DNA of 41,452 nt from Bacillus testis (lineage in GTDB: Bacteria; Bacillota; Bacilli; Bacillales; DSM-1321): NCBI RefSeq assembly GCF_001243895.1, contig NZ_LN851186.1:708945-750396 (forward strand), given 5' to 3'. The notes beneath the pieces were generated by a model. It searched no databases, was not told where the DNA came from, and was given only the letters and a program-made list of their open reading frames with translations. Shown here one piece after another: positions 28,011-37,148 of the stretch. Position 1 is the first letter of the stretch; each line of letters starts with the position of its first letter. The translations under genes were made by a program, and so were the position numbers.

Positions 28011-28865
28011 TCACAGAAAGTAGCTTTCTTTGGATAAATGGTGGAACGCAGCTTTCAGCGAATTATGCGTCTCGATCCCTGCGAAAGAAAGCCCCAGTTG
28101 GACGGTCGTCTGTGCAACCTCCGGACGGATGCCGGTTAGGATGGTTTTCACCCCGATCATTTTGAGGGCAGCAATTAATTGGAAAATTTGCTGGGCTACC
28201 ATCGTATTGACTAAGATTACACCGGACAGATCGATGATAAGAATGTTAATCTGCGTCTCGACACTTTGCTGTAAGGTGGTGTCCATCATTGTCTTTGCCC
28301 GTTCCGTATCAATATCGCCTATAAGCGGCAGCAGGCCGATTTGATTGGTCAATGAAATAATCGGCGCGCTTAGCTCCTTTATTAATGTGGATTGGGAGGC
28401 AAGGCGGTTCAGCAACAGTTCCAGGTAATGGGCTGAAAAGCTCTGCAACGTGAAGTCCAAACCGGCGTTCAATTGCTCGGTGCAATAAAAAAGATCCTCT
28501 AGATCCATGGAATTTGCATTATCTTTTATGAAGGATAATACAAACCTCATCATTACTTTGCGGAATAGTAAATTATTTTCGAGCACATCCGTTAAAGTAG
28601 TGGCTGATCCAAATCTTTCAGCTGCTGTCTGGACAGTCCATTCAGCTATTGTTTCTTGCATTTGTTCCTCTGTTTTTGTCAAAGAATCGGCAATCAGAAT
28701 CAAATATTTGGCCATTTGTTTTTTGACTTTTACTTGTTTCTGCTCTGGTGCATCTATAGAAAAATCAGAGTTTTCTTTGATGGTTAGCTCTTTATGCCAG
28801 CATTCAGAAAATGCATCAGCGTGCTTGACCAAATAATCATGTAGAGCAGCGATTTGTTCGTTCAT
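28011..28865 (-). CDS. RsbR-type stressosome paralogue (STAS domain)
   Basis: Co-antagonist of the general stress response type. 284 residues from ATG 28865, which follows GAGGGGGA; an upstream in-frame ATG exists but lacks a site. Residues 1-165 form a helical RsbRD-like sensor domain (FSECWHKEL near 20). The C-terminal STAS domain contains both regions that are phosphorylated by RsbT in RsbRA: DIDTERA near 180 and the loop NTMVAQQ near 214, with Asn replacing the usual Asp before Thr. RsbS, RsbT and sigma-B genes are not adjacent, so it is an orphan sensor likely to join stressosomes encoded elsewhere. Confidence 0.85.
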   Translation of the reverse strand: MNEQIAALHDYLVKHADAFSECWHKELTIKENSDFSIDAPEQKQVKVKKQMAKYLILIADSLTKTEEQMQETIAEWTVQTAAERFGSATTLTDVLENNLLFRKVMMRFVLSFIKDNANSMDLEDLFYCTEQLNAGLDFTLQSFSAHYLELLLNRLASQSTLIKELSAPIISLTNQIGLLPLIGDIDTERAKTMMDTTLQQSVETQINILIIDLSGVILVNTMVAQQIFQLIAALKMIGVKTILTGIRPEVAQTTVQLGLSFAGIETHNSLKAAFHHLSKESYFL

Positions 28866-29050
28866 GTATACTCCCCCTCTCTTATCCTTATTGTTCATGA
28901 AATGGGCAAACATGTCAATTCAGAGTGGCGGACATTATCGTTAAAGACATGTTTGCGCCTATACAGGACAATATGGGGGTTGCAAGTTTTATTCCAAAAG
29001 TTCATAATAATATAAAATTCTGTTAATTTAATGGAATAGGAGTTGTCGGA

Positions 29051-30415
29051 ATGAAAGTCGTTAAATTCGGAGGATCATCCTTATCATCGGGTGAACAATT
29101 AAAAAAAGTCTACCAAATCGTCACTAGTGACCCAGAGCGGAAGATTGTCGTGGTATCTGCGCCCGGAAAGCGATCGCCTGAGGATACGAAAGTGACAGAT
29201 CTGTTGATTCAATGCGGCGACAGTTATCTGAAAAATGGACATTGCGGCGATGAAGCGGAAGTATTGATCGAGCGATATGCCAGCATTGCCCGTGACTTGG
29301 AGCTGCCACAACATGTAATGGAAGAAATCAGATCCAATATTAAAGAAGTGCTGGAAAGTGACCGCACGGATGCTGAAAAATACATGGATACGGTGAAAGC
29401 GAGCGGTGAAGATAATCATGCCAAATTAATCGCTGCTTATTTCAATAAGATGGGGTCAAAAGCTACATATGTGAATCCTCAGGACGCCGGCTTGTACGTG
29501 AGCGATGAACCCGGAAATGCCCAAGTGCTGCCGACATCCTATGAAAGTCTGCTGAAGCTGAGGGATTATGAGGGGATTGTCATCTTTCCGGGTTTCTTTG
29601 GATATACAAAGGAAGGGAAGATTGCGACGTTTTCGCGAAGCGGTTCCGACATTACAGGCAGTATTTTGGCTAATGGGACAAAAGCGAAGGTATATGAAAA
29701 CTTTACGGATGTCGATGCGGTTTATTCTGTAAATCCTACTATCGTCAATCAACCGAAGGAAATCAAAGAATTGACTTACCGTGAAATGCGTGAACTCTCT
29801 TATGCCGGCTTTTCGGTCTTTCATGATGAAGCGTTGATCCCCGCTTTTCGGGCGGGCATCCCGGTGAATGTGAAGAATACCAATAATCCAAGCGCCCCAG
29901 GTACATTGATTGTTAATGAACGGGAGAATACAAATGGACCTGTCATCGGAATTGCTTCCGATAAAGGGTTCTGCAGTATTTATATCAGTAAATACTTGAT
30001 GAACCGTGAACTTGGATTTGGGCGAAAGCTTCTGCAGATACTTGAGGAACACGGCATCTCTTATGAGCATGTCCCGTCCGGCATAGATGATATCACGGTT
30101 ATTATCCGGGAAAGCCAGATGAATTCAAAAGATGAAGCGTTGATTGTCGAACGCATTTACGATGAGCTCCATGCCGATAATGTGAAAGTCGAGCGTAATC
30201 TCGCCATGCTGATGATTGTAGGAGAAGGCATGCGGCAAAATATCGGCACCACAGCGCGTGCATCAAAAGCGCTGGCAAACGCCGGGGTTAATATTGAAAT
30301 GATCAATCAGGGTTCATCAGAAGTCAGCATGATGTTCGGAGTTAAAGGAAGCAATGAACATAAGGCAGTAGAAGCCCTTTACAATGAGTTTTTTGTGCCA
30401 GTCGCTGCGCTATGA
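29051..30415 (+). CDS. thrD: Aspartate kinase (ThrD/YclM type)
   Basis: Phosphorylates aspartate in the first step of the lysine, methionine and threonine pathways. The length (454) and sequence fit the monofunctional B. subtilis aspartokinase III. Kinase motif KFGGSS at residues 5-10, SRSGSDITGS near 197 and two C-terminal ACT regulatory segments (residues about 300-450, GIASDKGFCSIYISKYLMN and LMIVGEGMRQNIGTTARASKALANAGV). Family members are feedback-regulated through the ACT domains, by threonine and lysine in YclM. No L-box lysine riboswitch fits in the 137-bp divergent region before it. ATG with AGGAG. Confidence 0.92.
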   Translation: MKVVKFGGSSLSSGEQLKKVYQIVTSDPERKIVVVSAPGKRSPEDTKVTDLLIQCGDSYLKNGHCGDEAEVLIERYASIARDLELPQHVMEEIRSNIKEVLESDRTDAEKYMDTVKASGEDNHAKLIAAYFNKMGSKATYVNPQDAGLYVSDEPGNAQVLPTSYESLLKLRDYEGIVIFPGFFGYTKEGKIATFSRSGSDITGSILANGTKAKVYENFTDVDAVYSVNPTIVNQPKEIKELTYREMRELSYAGFSVFHDEALIPAFRAGIPVNVKNTNNPSAPGTLIVNERENTNGPVIGIASDKGFCSIYISKYLMNRELGFGRKLLQILEEHGISYEHVPSGIDDITVIIRESQMNSKDEALIVERIYDELHADNVKVERNLAMLMIVGEGMRQNIGTTARASKALANAGVNIEMINQGSSEVSMMFGVKGSNEHKAVEALYNEFFVPVAAL

Positions 30416-30419
30416 ACAG

Positions 30420-30449
30420 AAAAAGGGAGAAGCCAATCGGCTTCTCCCT
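30420..30449 (-). terminator. Terminator of the cardiolipin synthase gene
   Basis: Perfect 11-bp stem AGGGAGAAGCC/GGCTTCTCCCT. The U run is on the minus strand, so it mainly serves the leftward gene. Confidence 0.8.
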
Positions 30450-30458
30450 CTGCTCTTG

Positions 30459-31907
30459 TCACAGGATTGGCGTCAATAAACGGGAAATGGATTCCTTGAA
30501 CCGGATAAGGTATGAACGCTTATTATAGTCCTCCAATGTCAGTTGTTTCGAAAGCGTCAAATCGTAGGTGAAAGATTCAGCCAATTGCTTTGAAAGCCTT
30601 GAACTATAAATGAAGGCATTTACTTCAAAATTCAGGCGGAAGCTCCGAACGTCGATGTTTGCTGTTCCGACTGAGGAAACCTCTTCATCCACCACAATCG
30701 TTTTGGCGTGGATAAAGCCATTTTCATAAACGTACACTTTTGCTCCGGTTTTTAAAAGTTCGCCAATATGCGACATGGTTGCCCAATATACAAAGATATG
30801 GTCCGGCTTATCTGGAATCATGATTTTAACATCTTTGCCGGCCAAACATGCTATACGGAGGGCTTCGAACAGGCTTTGATCAGGAATGAAATACGGTGTT
30901 TGAATCAGTATGGATGATTTGGCGCTAAGAATCATCTTAATATAGCCTTGCTTGATCGTTTCCCATTCCGAATCCGGGCCGCTGGTGACGATCTGTATGC
31001 CAGTATGGCCTTTTTTTGTATTGGGCGGAAAAAGATTAGGGCTGTATTCAATATCATGCCGATGAGATGCCAGATTCCAATCCAGGATAAACCGTGTCTG
31101 CATTTCATAAACCGCACTGCCTGTTATTCGGAGATGCGTATCGCGCCAATAGCCAAATTTGGCGTTGAGGCCAAGGTATTCATCGCCAATATTAAAACCG
31201 CCTACATAGCCCACAGATCCATCGATAATGACGAGTTTGCGGTGGTTGCGGTAATTTAGCCTCAGGTTGATCAGATGAAGCTTTGAAGGGAAGAAGACTT
31301 CAACTTCTCCTCCGGCTGCTATCAATTCTTTGAAGGCTCTTTTGGATAAACCGCGCGAGCCGAGCTCATCATACAATACGCGCACTTTTACGCCCTCTTG
31401 CGCTTTTTTGGTCAGCTCAGCTATGACTTCCTTCCCCAAATGGTCATTATGAATGATGTAATATTGCATATGTATATATTGCTTCGCTTTTTGGATGTCC
31501 TTAATCAGATTGTAGAACTTTTCCTGGCCATCCGTATAGATCGTCACATCATTATCGAATGACAAGAGTGCAGAATTGTTCTTCAGATTCATGTAAATTA
31601 AATCTAAATGTTCCTTGGATGAACAATTATGGAGCGGGAAGGTCGCTGTTTGGATTTCCCTGATTTGTTCCATAACCATCGCTTTCTTTTCTTGTTTTTG
31701 GGGGCCATCCCAATGGAACATATGCTTTCTGCTTAAATTCTGCCCGAACAGCAGATACAAGACGAAACCAAGGAGGGGAATGAAGAATAAGACCAAAAGC
31801 CAGGCCCATGTAGAAGTGGCATCGCGCCGTTCCCTGAAGATAACAAAGATGGCTAATAAGATATTCAAAACTAAAAGACAATTAATGCTAATGCTTAATA
31901 TACTCAT
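30459..31907 (-). CDS. cls: Cardiolipin synthase
   Basis: Phospholipase-D-fold membrane enzyme that makes cardiolipin from two phosphatidylglycerol molecules. 482 residues, normal for Bacillus Cls. Two N-terminal membrane helices (residues 5-25 and 33-55, with WLLVLFFIPLLGFVLYLLFGQN) precede two HKD motifs: HRKLVIIDGSVGYVGGFN near 222 and HAKTIVVDEEVSSVGTANID near 400. Both His-Lys-Asp sets are complete. ATG with AGAGGA. Confidence 0.94.
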   Translation of the reverse strand: MSILSISINCLLVLNILLAIFVIFRERRDATSTWAWLLVLFFIPLLGFVLYLLFGQNLSRKHMFHWDGPQKQEKKAMVMEQIREIQTATFPLHNCSSKEHLDLIYMNLKNNSALLSFDNDVTIYTDGQEKFYNLIKDIQKAKQYIHMQYYIIHNDHLGKEVIAELTKKAQEGVKVRVLYDELGSRGLSKRAFKELIAAGGEVEVFFPSKLHLINLRLNYRNHRKLVIIDGSVGYVGGFNIGDEYLGLNAKFGYWRDTHLRITGSAVYEMQTRFILDWNLASHRHDIEYSPNLFPPNTKKGHTGIQIVTSGPDSEWETIKQGYIKMILSAKSSILIQTPYFIPDQSLFEALRIACLAGKDVKIMIPDKPDHIFVYWATMSHIGELLKTGAKVYVYENGFIHAKTIVVDEEVSSVGTANIDVRSFRLNFEVNAFIYSSRLSKQLAESFTYDLTLSKQLTLEDYNKRSYLIRFKESISRLLTPIL

Positions 31908-32046
31908 GTAGAAGTCCTCTTTCGATAGTAATGCCCCGCTTTACCTATTATAATACGCTTTTTCTTTTATAGAGAACCATAAGTATAGGTTCCGCAAGTA
32001 AATAGATGAGATTTTTTATTCGGAATTATCAGTTAAAAATAGTAAA

Positions 32047-32084
32047 ATGAACATACATTTTTGTTCGTGGACCGAAATGTTCAT
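32047..32084 (+). promoter_or_regulatory. Inverted repeat before the ABC exporter operon
   Basis: Perfect arms ATGAACAT (32047-32054) and ATGTTCAT (32077-32084), with a nested TTCG/CGAA. It is 25 bp before the start and could be an operator or an mRNA hairpin. No T tract follows. Confidence 0.4.
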
Positions 32085-32108
32085 CAGCTTGCCAAGGAGA
32101 GGATATGA

Positions 32109-33851
32109 GTGAAAACAGTATGGAGCTACTGCAGGCCATATAAGATTTCTGCCGCTATCGCTTTATTTTTTATGATTGCAGAGCTGGTAGTTGAATTGGT
32201 ACAGCCGTTATTGATGGCAAAAATAATTAATAACGGGATCATGGTGAAAAATCTGGAAGTGGTGGCTATCTGGGGAGGAATCATTCTAGCCTTATCGCTG
32301 CTTGGTTTTTTATCTGGCATTATGAATACATATTATGCTTCACACGTCAGCCAAAGTTTTGGTGCCGATATAAGAAAGAATGTTTTCGAAAAAGTACAGT
32401 CTTTCTCATATGCGCAATTTTCTCTTTTTGCTGCCGGGTCTTTGATGACGCGTTTGACCAACGATGTTCAGCAACTGCAAAATACCATGTTTATGGGGTT
32501 AAGAATCATGGCACGGGCGCCGTTATTGATCTTCGGCGGTTTGATTATGGCTTTTATCGTCCATCCTTCTTTAGCTGTTTACCTGGCTGTGGTCGTTCCC
32601 TGTCTGTTTCTTTTTCTCGTTTTCTTTATGGGAAAAGGGGGGAGGATGTTCAAAGTAGTCCAGGAGAAACTGGACGAGGTCAATAACGTGATGGGGGAGA
32701 ACTTGGCCGGCATGAAGCTGATTCGCGCTTTTCTGAGGAAAAGCCATGAAGTCAGCCGGTTTGAGGACGCGAGTGAACAATTAAGAAAAAAAACGGCTTC
32801 CGTTCTGCAATTCATGGAAATCTCCATGCCGGCGCTGCTTTTTCTGATGAATGCAGCCACTATCTGCATACTTTGGTTCGGCAATCAAGAGATAACAGTG
32901 GGGACGGCAAATGTTGGAGAAGTAGTCGCCGTGGTGAATTATGCAACGCGGATTACGGGTTCTCTTTCCGTCCTTTCTTTCATCATTATGGCATTTTCCC
33001 GTTCGCGGGCATCAGCGGCTCGCCTGAATGAAGTTTTGAATGCGCCTGAGGAGATGGAAGATCACGAGGATACATTTAAAATCGAAGCAATGCGCGGGGA
33101 TATTTGCTTTGAGAATGTTAGTTTCAGATATGTTGGGCAATCTTTTTCCGCCCTTGACCATGTCTCTTTCTCCCTTAAAGCTGGATGTACGATGGCCATT
33201 CTGGGTTCTACAGGATCGGGGAAATCAACTTTGGTGAATATGATCCCAAGGCTTTATGACCCTTCGGAAGGACGAATCACCATTGATGGGATCGATTTGC
33301 GCGAATACGACCAACGTATGCTTCGCCGCCAAATTGGTCTTGTACCTCAGGAGCCGCTGTTATTCACCGGAAGCGTAGTGGAAAACATCCGTTGGGGCAA
33401 ACGGAATGCGAGCAAGGAAGAAGTCGTAAAAGCGTGCAAAGATGCGCAAATCTATGAAACAGTTATGAAACTTCCGCAGCAAATGGATACAAAAATCGGG
33501 CAAAAAGGCGTCAATTTATCAGGAGGGCAGCGCCAGCGCCTGTCGATTGCGAGAGCGCTTGTACGCAAGCCGAGAATCCTGCTTTTCGATGACAGCACCA
33601 GTGCATTGGATGTAAAAACCGAAATGGAATTATTGCAGGCATTGAAAGCTTACCGGGGGACAAAGCTGATTGTCACCCAAAAGATATCCACCGCTATCCA
33701 TGCAGATTTGATCATGCTGTTGCAGGACGGTAAAAAGGCAGCTATCGGTACCCACCAAGAATTGATGGAAAGTTCAGCTTTGTACCGTGAAATCATCCAA
33801 TCACAGGGCGGAGAAAGGAGGTCAGTGTATGTGGAGAAGGCAAATAAGTGA
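32109..33851 (+). CDS. ABC exporter half-transporter, degenerate catalytic site subunit
   Basis: Type IV ABC exporter with an N-terminal transmembrane domain (six helices, residues 1-310) and a C-terminal ATPase, 580 residues. Walker A GSTGSGKST near 365 and signature LSGGQRQR near 472 are normal, but the catalytic Glu after Walker B is Asp (LLFDDSTSALD) and the switch His is Gln (VTQKIS). This is the pattern of the degenerate half of heterodimeric exporters such as TM287 or BmrC. GTG start with AAGGAGAGG upstream. It overlaps the partner gene by 23 bp. Substrate unknown; multidrug export plausible. Confidence 0.9.
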   Translation: MKTVWSYCRPYKISAAIALFFMIAELVVELVQPLLMAKIINNGIMVKNLEVVAIWGGIILALSLLGFLSGIMNTYYASHVSQSFGADIRKNVFEKVQSFSYAQFSLFAAGSLMTRLTNDVQQLQNTMFMGLRIMARAPLLIFGGLIMAFIVHPSLAVYLAVVVPCLFLFLVFFMGKGGRMFKVVQEKLDEVNNVMGENLAGMKLIRAFLRKSHEVSRFEDASEQLRKKTASVLQFMEISMPALLFLMNAATICILWFGNQEITVGTANVGEVVAVVNYATRITGSLSVLSFIIMAFSRSRASAARLNEVLNAPEEMEDHEDTFKIEAMRGDICFENVSFRYVGQSFSALDHVSFSLKAGCTMAILGSTGSGKSTLVNMIPRLYDPSEGRITIDGIDLREYDQRMLRRQIGLVPQEPLLFTGSVVENIRWGKRNASKEEVVKACKDAQIYETVMKLPQQMDTKIGQKGVNLSGGQRQRLSIARALVRKPRILLFDDSTSALDVKTEMELLQALKAYRGTKLIVTQKISTAIHADLIMLLQDGKKAAIGTHQELMESSALYREIIQSQGGERRSVYVEKANK

Positions 33852-35658
33852 TCCTTTCCGTTACGAAAAAATCATTGAACCGAAGGAACTGAAAAAACAG
33901 TTCGTTAAGAAAAAAGTCCGCGCAAAAGATACAAAAGAAACGATCATGCGTATCTGGCGTATGCTCACAAGGCAAAAAGCAATGTTTTATACAGTTATTC
34001 TGCTGGTGGTGATAAGCTCTGCCCTTTCTTTGGCTGGCCCGGTCATGATCGGGAGGGTCATCGACCATTATATTGTTGCCAGGCGGCTGGACGGCCTTCT
34101 TGGCATGCTTATGGCCCTACTTCTTATTTATGCACTGTATTCACTAAGCATGTGGCTGCAGAATATTATGATGATCAGCATTTCCCAAAAGACGGTTGTG
34201 GAGTTGCGGAATAAGTTGTTCACTCATTTTCATAAGCTGCCGATCTCCTTTTTTGACAAAAGGCAGTACGGTGAATTAATGAGCAGGGTAACCAATGATA
34301 TTGAAAATGTCAGCAGCACGCTCAATAGTTCTGTTATCCAACTATTATCCAGCACATTAATTATCGTAGGTACGGTTTCTGTTATGTTTTACTTGAGTCC
34401 ACTGCTTGCTTTATTTATGCTCTTGATTGTTCCTGCCATGTTTGCTGGCATGAAGTGGATTACGAACAGGACTGGGAAGCTTTTTCAGAAGCAGCAGCAG
34501 AATCTCGGGGAATTGAATGGGGTCATTGAAGAGAGTATTTCAGGGCAAAGGATTATTAAAGCTTTTTCACAGGAAAAAGAAGTGGAAGAGCTTTTCATGG
34601 ACCGGGTAGACAGGCTGAGGGTTTCAGGGTTTTGGGCCCAAGCTTATTCAGGGCTAATCCCGAAGGTCATGAACACATTAAACAATATATCATTTGCCAT
34701 TATAGCCGGCGTCGGGGGCATTTTTGCGCTGAAAGGCTGGATTTCAATTGGCGTGATTGTTGTGTTCATCGAGTTTTCCCGCCAGTTCACCAGACCGCTT
34801 AATGATCTTGCCAACCAATTCAATACACTGTTGTCTGCTGTCGCCGGGGCAGAACGCGTATTTGAAATCCTGGACACGGAAGAAGAGGCCCATGATGAAA
34901 AGAATAAGCCAAAATTGCCTCTGGTAAAAGGGGATGTCGCCTTCGATCATGTTTCATTTTCGTATGAAAACGGCAGAAATACGATCCATGACGTCAGTTT
35001 TGCAGCGAAGGCGGGAGAAATGATTGCTTTAGTAGGCCCGACCGGCGCCGGAAAAACGACCATCATCAATCTTCTTTCCCGTTTTTATGATTATACCGAA
35101 GGCCGTATCGCCATTGATGGCTATCATCTGGCGCATTATACGCGCGAAAGTGTCCGTGAACAAATGGGATTTGTATTGCAGGAATCTTTTTTGTTTCAAG
35201 GGACAATCCGCGATAATATCCGTTACGGCCGCCTTAACGCAACGGATGAAGAGATTATCGCAGCTTCTAAGGCTGCGAACGCCCACTCGTTCATTGAACG
35301 GTTGCCCGATGGCTATAACACGGTTCTGCATAACGGCGGCAATGACCTGAGCCAAGGACAGAAACAGTTGCTGGCCATTGCGCGGGCAGTACTTGCGGAT
35401 CCTGCCATCCTTATTCTTGATGAAGCGACTAGCTCGATAGATACCATTACTGAATTGCAGATTCAGAAAGCTCTTAAGAAGCTTATGAAGGGGCGAACCT
35501 CGTTTGTGGTCGCCCATCGGCTCAATACTGTCAGAGAGGCGGATCGAATCATCGTTCTGCAGGAGGGCAGCATCACAGAAACCGGCACGCACGATCAATT
35601 GATGGAAAAGCAAGGCTTCTATGCAAAATTGGTACAGGCCGGGCTTAATCGGGAATAA
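33829..35658 (+). CDS. ABC exporter half-transporter, canonical catalytic subunit
   Basis: Partner of the preceding gene, 609 residues, with an extra basic N-terminal extension of about 40 residues before the first helix. Walker A GPTGAGKTT near 402, Walker B with catalytic Glu (ILILDEATSSID near 528) and switch His (VVAHRLNT) are intact, while the signature is LSQGQ rather than LSGGQ. Together with subunit one this makes one consensus and one degenerate ATP site. Start ATG 33829 follows a strong AAAGGAGGT inside the upstream gene; the frame also opens at 33787 without a site. Confidence 0.9.
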   Translation: MWRRQISDPFRYEKIIEPKELKKQFVKKKVRAKDTKETIMRIWRMLTRQKAMFYTVILLVVISSALSLAGPVMIGRVIDHYIVARRLDGLLGMLMALLLIYALYSLSMWLQNIMMISISQKTVVELRNKLFTHFHKLPISFFDKRQYGELMSRVTNDIENVSSTLNSSVIQLLSSTLIIVGTVSVMFYLSPLLALFMLLIVPAMFAGMKWITNRTGKLFQKQQQNLGELNGVIEESISGQRIIKAFSQEKEVEELFMDRVDRLRVSGFWAQAYSGLIPKVMNTLNNISFAIIAGVGGIFALKGWISIGVIVVFIEFSRQFTRPLNDLANQFNTLLSAVAGAERVFEILDTEEEAHDEKNKPKLPLVKGDVAFDHVSFSYENGRNTIHDVSFAAKAGEMIALVGPTGAGKTTIINLLSRFYDYTEGRIAIDGYHLAHYTRESVREQMGFVLQESFLFQGTIRDNIRYGRLNATDEEIIAASKAANAHSFIERLPDGYNTVLHNGGNDLSQGQKQLLAIARAVLADPAILILDEATSSIDTITELQIQKALKKLMKGRTSFVVAHRLNTVREADRIIVLQEGSITETGTHDQLMEKQGFYAKLVQAGLNRE

Positions 35659-35678
35659 CTTTAGCTGTGCAACCAGCC

Positions 35679-35710
35679 AAAAAAGGGAGCTCATAAGAAC
35701 TCCCTTTTTT
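35679..35710. terminator. Bidirectional terminator between ABC exporter and SLH gene
   Basis: Perfect 11-bp stem AAAAAAGGGAG/CTCCCTTTTTT, with T runs on both strands. Confidence 0.9.
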
Positions 35711-35727
35711 AATTGCTATGGAAACGA

Positions 35728-36441
35728 TTATATATGGTTATTTTCTTGCTCTTGATACTGTTCCAATTGTTCTAGTAATTGATCAAAATCCATGTCTTCA
35801 TCTGACCAATCTTCATCATAGTATTGGCTCAATTCGAATTCGATTGCCCGGTTCATAAAGGCTGCAAATTGACCGCGCGTAACTGCTAGGTTCGGCTTGA
35901 ATGTGCCATCCTCATAGCCATATGTGATATTGGCATGGATCAGTTTGCCGATATACGGATAGGCGGCTGAAGAAGGCGAAACATCTTTGAATGTTACTTG
36001 ATCAGCTTCCGTCAAATCAAAAGCGCGTGATAGGAAAATGGCCATCTGGCCGCGTGTAACGGTTTGAGTTGGTCTGAACGTACCATCCTTAAAGCCTTGG
36101 ATAATGCCGTCATTGACTGCTTCCTGAATATAGCCTGAAGCGACCGATGCGGGTGAAACGTCAGGAAAGATGGTTTTCTGTGGCTTTCCATCATAATCCA
36201 ACCAACGTCCAATCATGATAGCCGCTTGTTCCCGAGTCACGGATTGGTTGGGGCGGAACGTGCCATCCTTATAGCCTGAAATGACCCCGTCCCAGGTTAA
36301 AAGCTCGATGTCTTCAAAGAACTTGTACGACTCAGGTACATCTTTAAATGTTGGTTCATAACTTTCTTCATCCGCATAAGCGAATGGCGCCAATGAAAAC
36401 ATTAGCAGCAAGCTAACAATAATAGGAAATAATTTCTTCAT
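35728..36441 (-). CDS. S-layer homology (SLH) domain protein, three repeats
   Basis: Secreted, cell-wall-associated protein, 237 residues. Signal peptide KKLFPIIVSLLLMFSLAPFAYA (cleavage likely after AYA, residue about 23). Three SLH units follow: FKDVPESYKFF...GYKDGTFRPNQSVTREQ, FPDVSPAS...GFKDGTFRPTQTVTRGQ and FKDVSPSS...GYEDGTFKPNLAVTRGQ, each carrying the ITRGQ-type (VTREQ/VTRGQ) motif. The C-terminus is acidic and Gln-rich and has no catalytic domain. SLH units bind pyruvylated secondary wall polymers. It may be a surface anchor or wall-binding protein on its own. Confidence 0.9.
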   Translation of the reverse strand: MKKLFPIIVSLLLMFSLAPFAYADEESYEPTFKDVPESYKFFEDIELLTWDGVISGYKDGTFRPNQSVTREQAAIMIGRWLDYDGKPQKTIFPDVSPASVASGYIQEAVNDGIIQGFKDGTFRPTQTVTRGQMAIFLSRAFDLTEADQVTFKDVSPSSAAYPYIGKLIHANITYGYEDGTFKPNLAVTRGQFAAFMNRAIEFELSQYYDEDWSDEDMDFDQLLEQLEQYQEQENNHI

Positions 36442-36543
36442 TCATAAATCCCCTTTTCTTTGATGTAGTTATCCCATTCTTAATCATACTATGATGAGGA
36501 TATATTAGCTTGTAGGTTGCTCATTATTTACGGGTAATTTTAA

Positions 36544-36597
36544 ATATTTTGATTATTTTTAGGATTAATTGTATGTAACTCAATCAAAATATATAAT
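36544..36597 (+). promoter_or_regulatory. Promoter with 11-bp inverted repeat before the DUF302 gene
   Basis: TTGTAT (36569), 17 bp, TATAAT (36592-36597). Perfect arms ATATTTTGATT (36544-36554) and AATCAAAATAT (36582-36592) flank the -35, the right arm touching the -10. The arrangement fits a repressor operator. Confidence 0.5.
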
Positions 36598-36720
36598 AGC
36601 AGTGGTTTTTTAGAATTACTGTAACAGAAAGACGCTAACTGTTTGGATACGGTGGGGGGTTTATTTTTGTGAGTACAGGGAAGAGAAGTAAGGAATATAA
36701 AGAAAGGGGAGATTATAATC

Positions 36721-37104
36721 ATGTTTCATTATACAATTGACGTTCCATTTTCTGTAGAGGAAGCCATCACTCGATTGGAAGCAAGCCTAAAAGAAGAACA
36801 ATTCGGCGTCCAGTTCCAGTTTAATGTCCAGGAGACGCTACAAAAAAAAGGATTCGACTTTGATTCAACTTTTGTCATTTTAGAAGTGTGCAACCCGAAG
36901 GAAGCAAAGAGAGTCTTGGAGGAAGATTTAATGATGGGTTATTTCCTTCCGTGCAAGTTAGTTGTGTATGAAAAGGAAAACCAAACAAAAGTGGGAATGC
37001 TTAAACCTACGGCTTTAACGGATATGATTGACAACGAACAGATTAAAGCCATTGCAGGCTCTATAGAGGAAAGATTAAAAAAATGTATGGATCAGTTAAA
37101 ATAA
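36721..37104 (+). CDS. DUF302 domain protein
   Basis: A 127-residue protein of the DUF302 family, whose members bind small molecules or have an unknown role; some are fused to transport or thioredoxin domains. Seen are the N-terminal FHYTIDVPFSVEEAITRLEASLKEE and the central VCNPKEAKRVLEEDLMMGYFLPCKLVVYE stretch with the family Cys/Pro pattern. No signal peptide. ATG with AAAGGGGAG. The promoter region carries an inverted repeat, so regulation by a small-molecule-sensing repressor is possible. Confidence 0.88.
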   Translation: MFHYTIDVPFSVEEAITRLEASLKEEQFGVQFQFNVQETLQKKGFDFDSTFVILEVCNPKEAKRVLEEDLMMGYFLPCKLVVYEKENQTKVGMLKPTALTDMIDNEQIKAIAGSIEERLKKCMDQLK

Positions 37105-37116
37105 GATGAAAAAGTA

Positions 37117-37148
37117 GAAAGCCCGCTGAACCAGCGGGCTTTCTTTTC
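37117..37148 (+). terminator. Intrinsic terminator of the DUF302 gene
   Basis: Perfect 12-bp stem GAAAGCCCGCTG/CAGCGGGCTTTC, 3-nt loop, TTTT tail. Confidence 0.9.

Noticed and set aside
28914..29050. Lysine riboswitch before the aspartate kinase
   Set aside because: The 137-bp divergent region is too short for an L-box with expression platform and has no terminator.
29456..30070. 204-codon open frame opposite the aspartate kinase
   Set aside because: Antisense shadow of a well-supported gene with ACT domains.
32048..32066. GAACATACATTTTTGTTC read as a LexA (SOS) box
   Set aside because: Bacillus LexA sites need GAAC-N4-GTTC; here the half-sites are ten bases apart.
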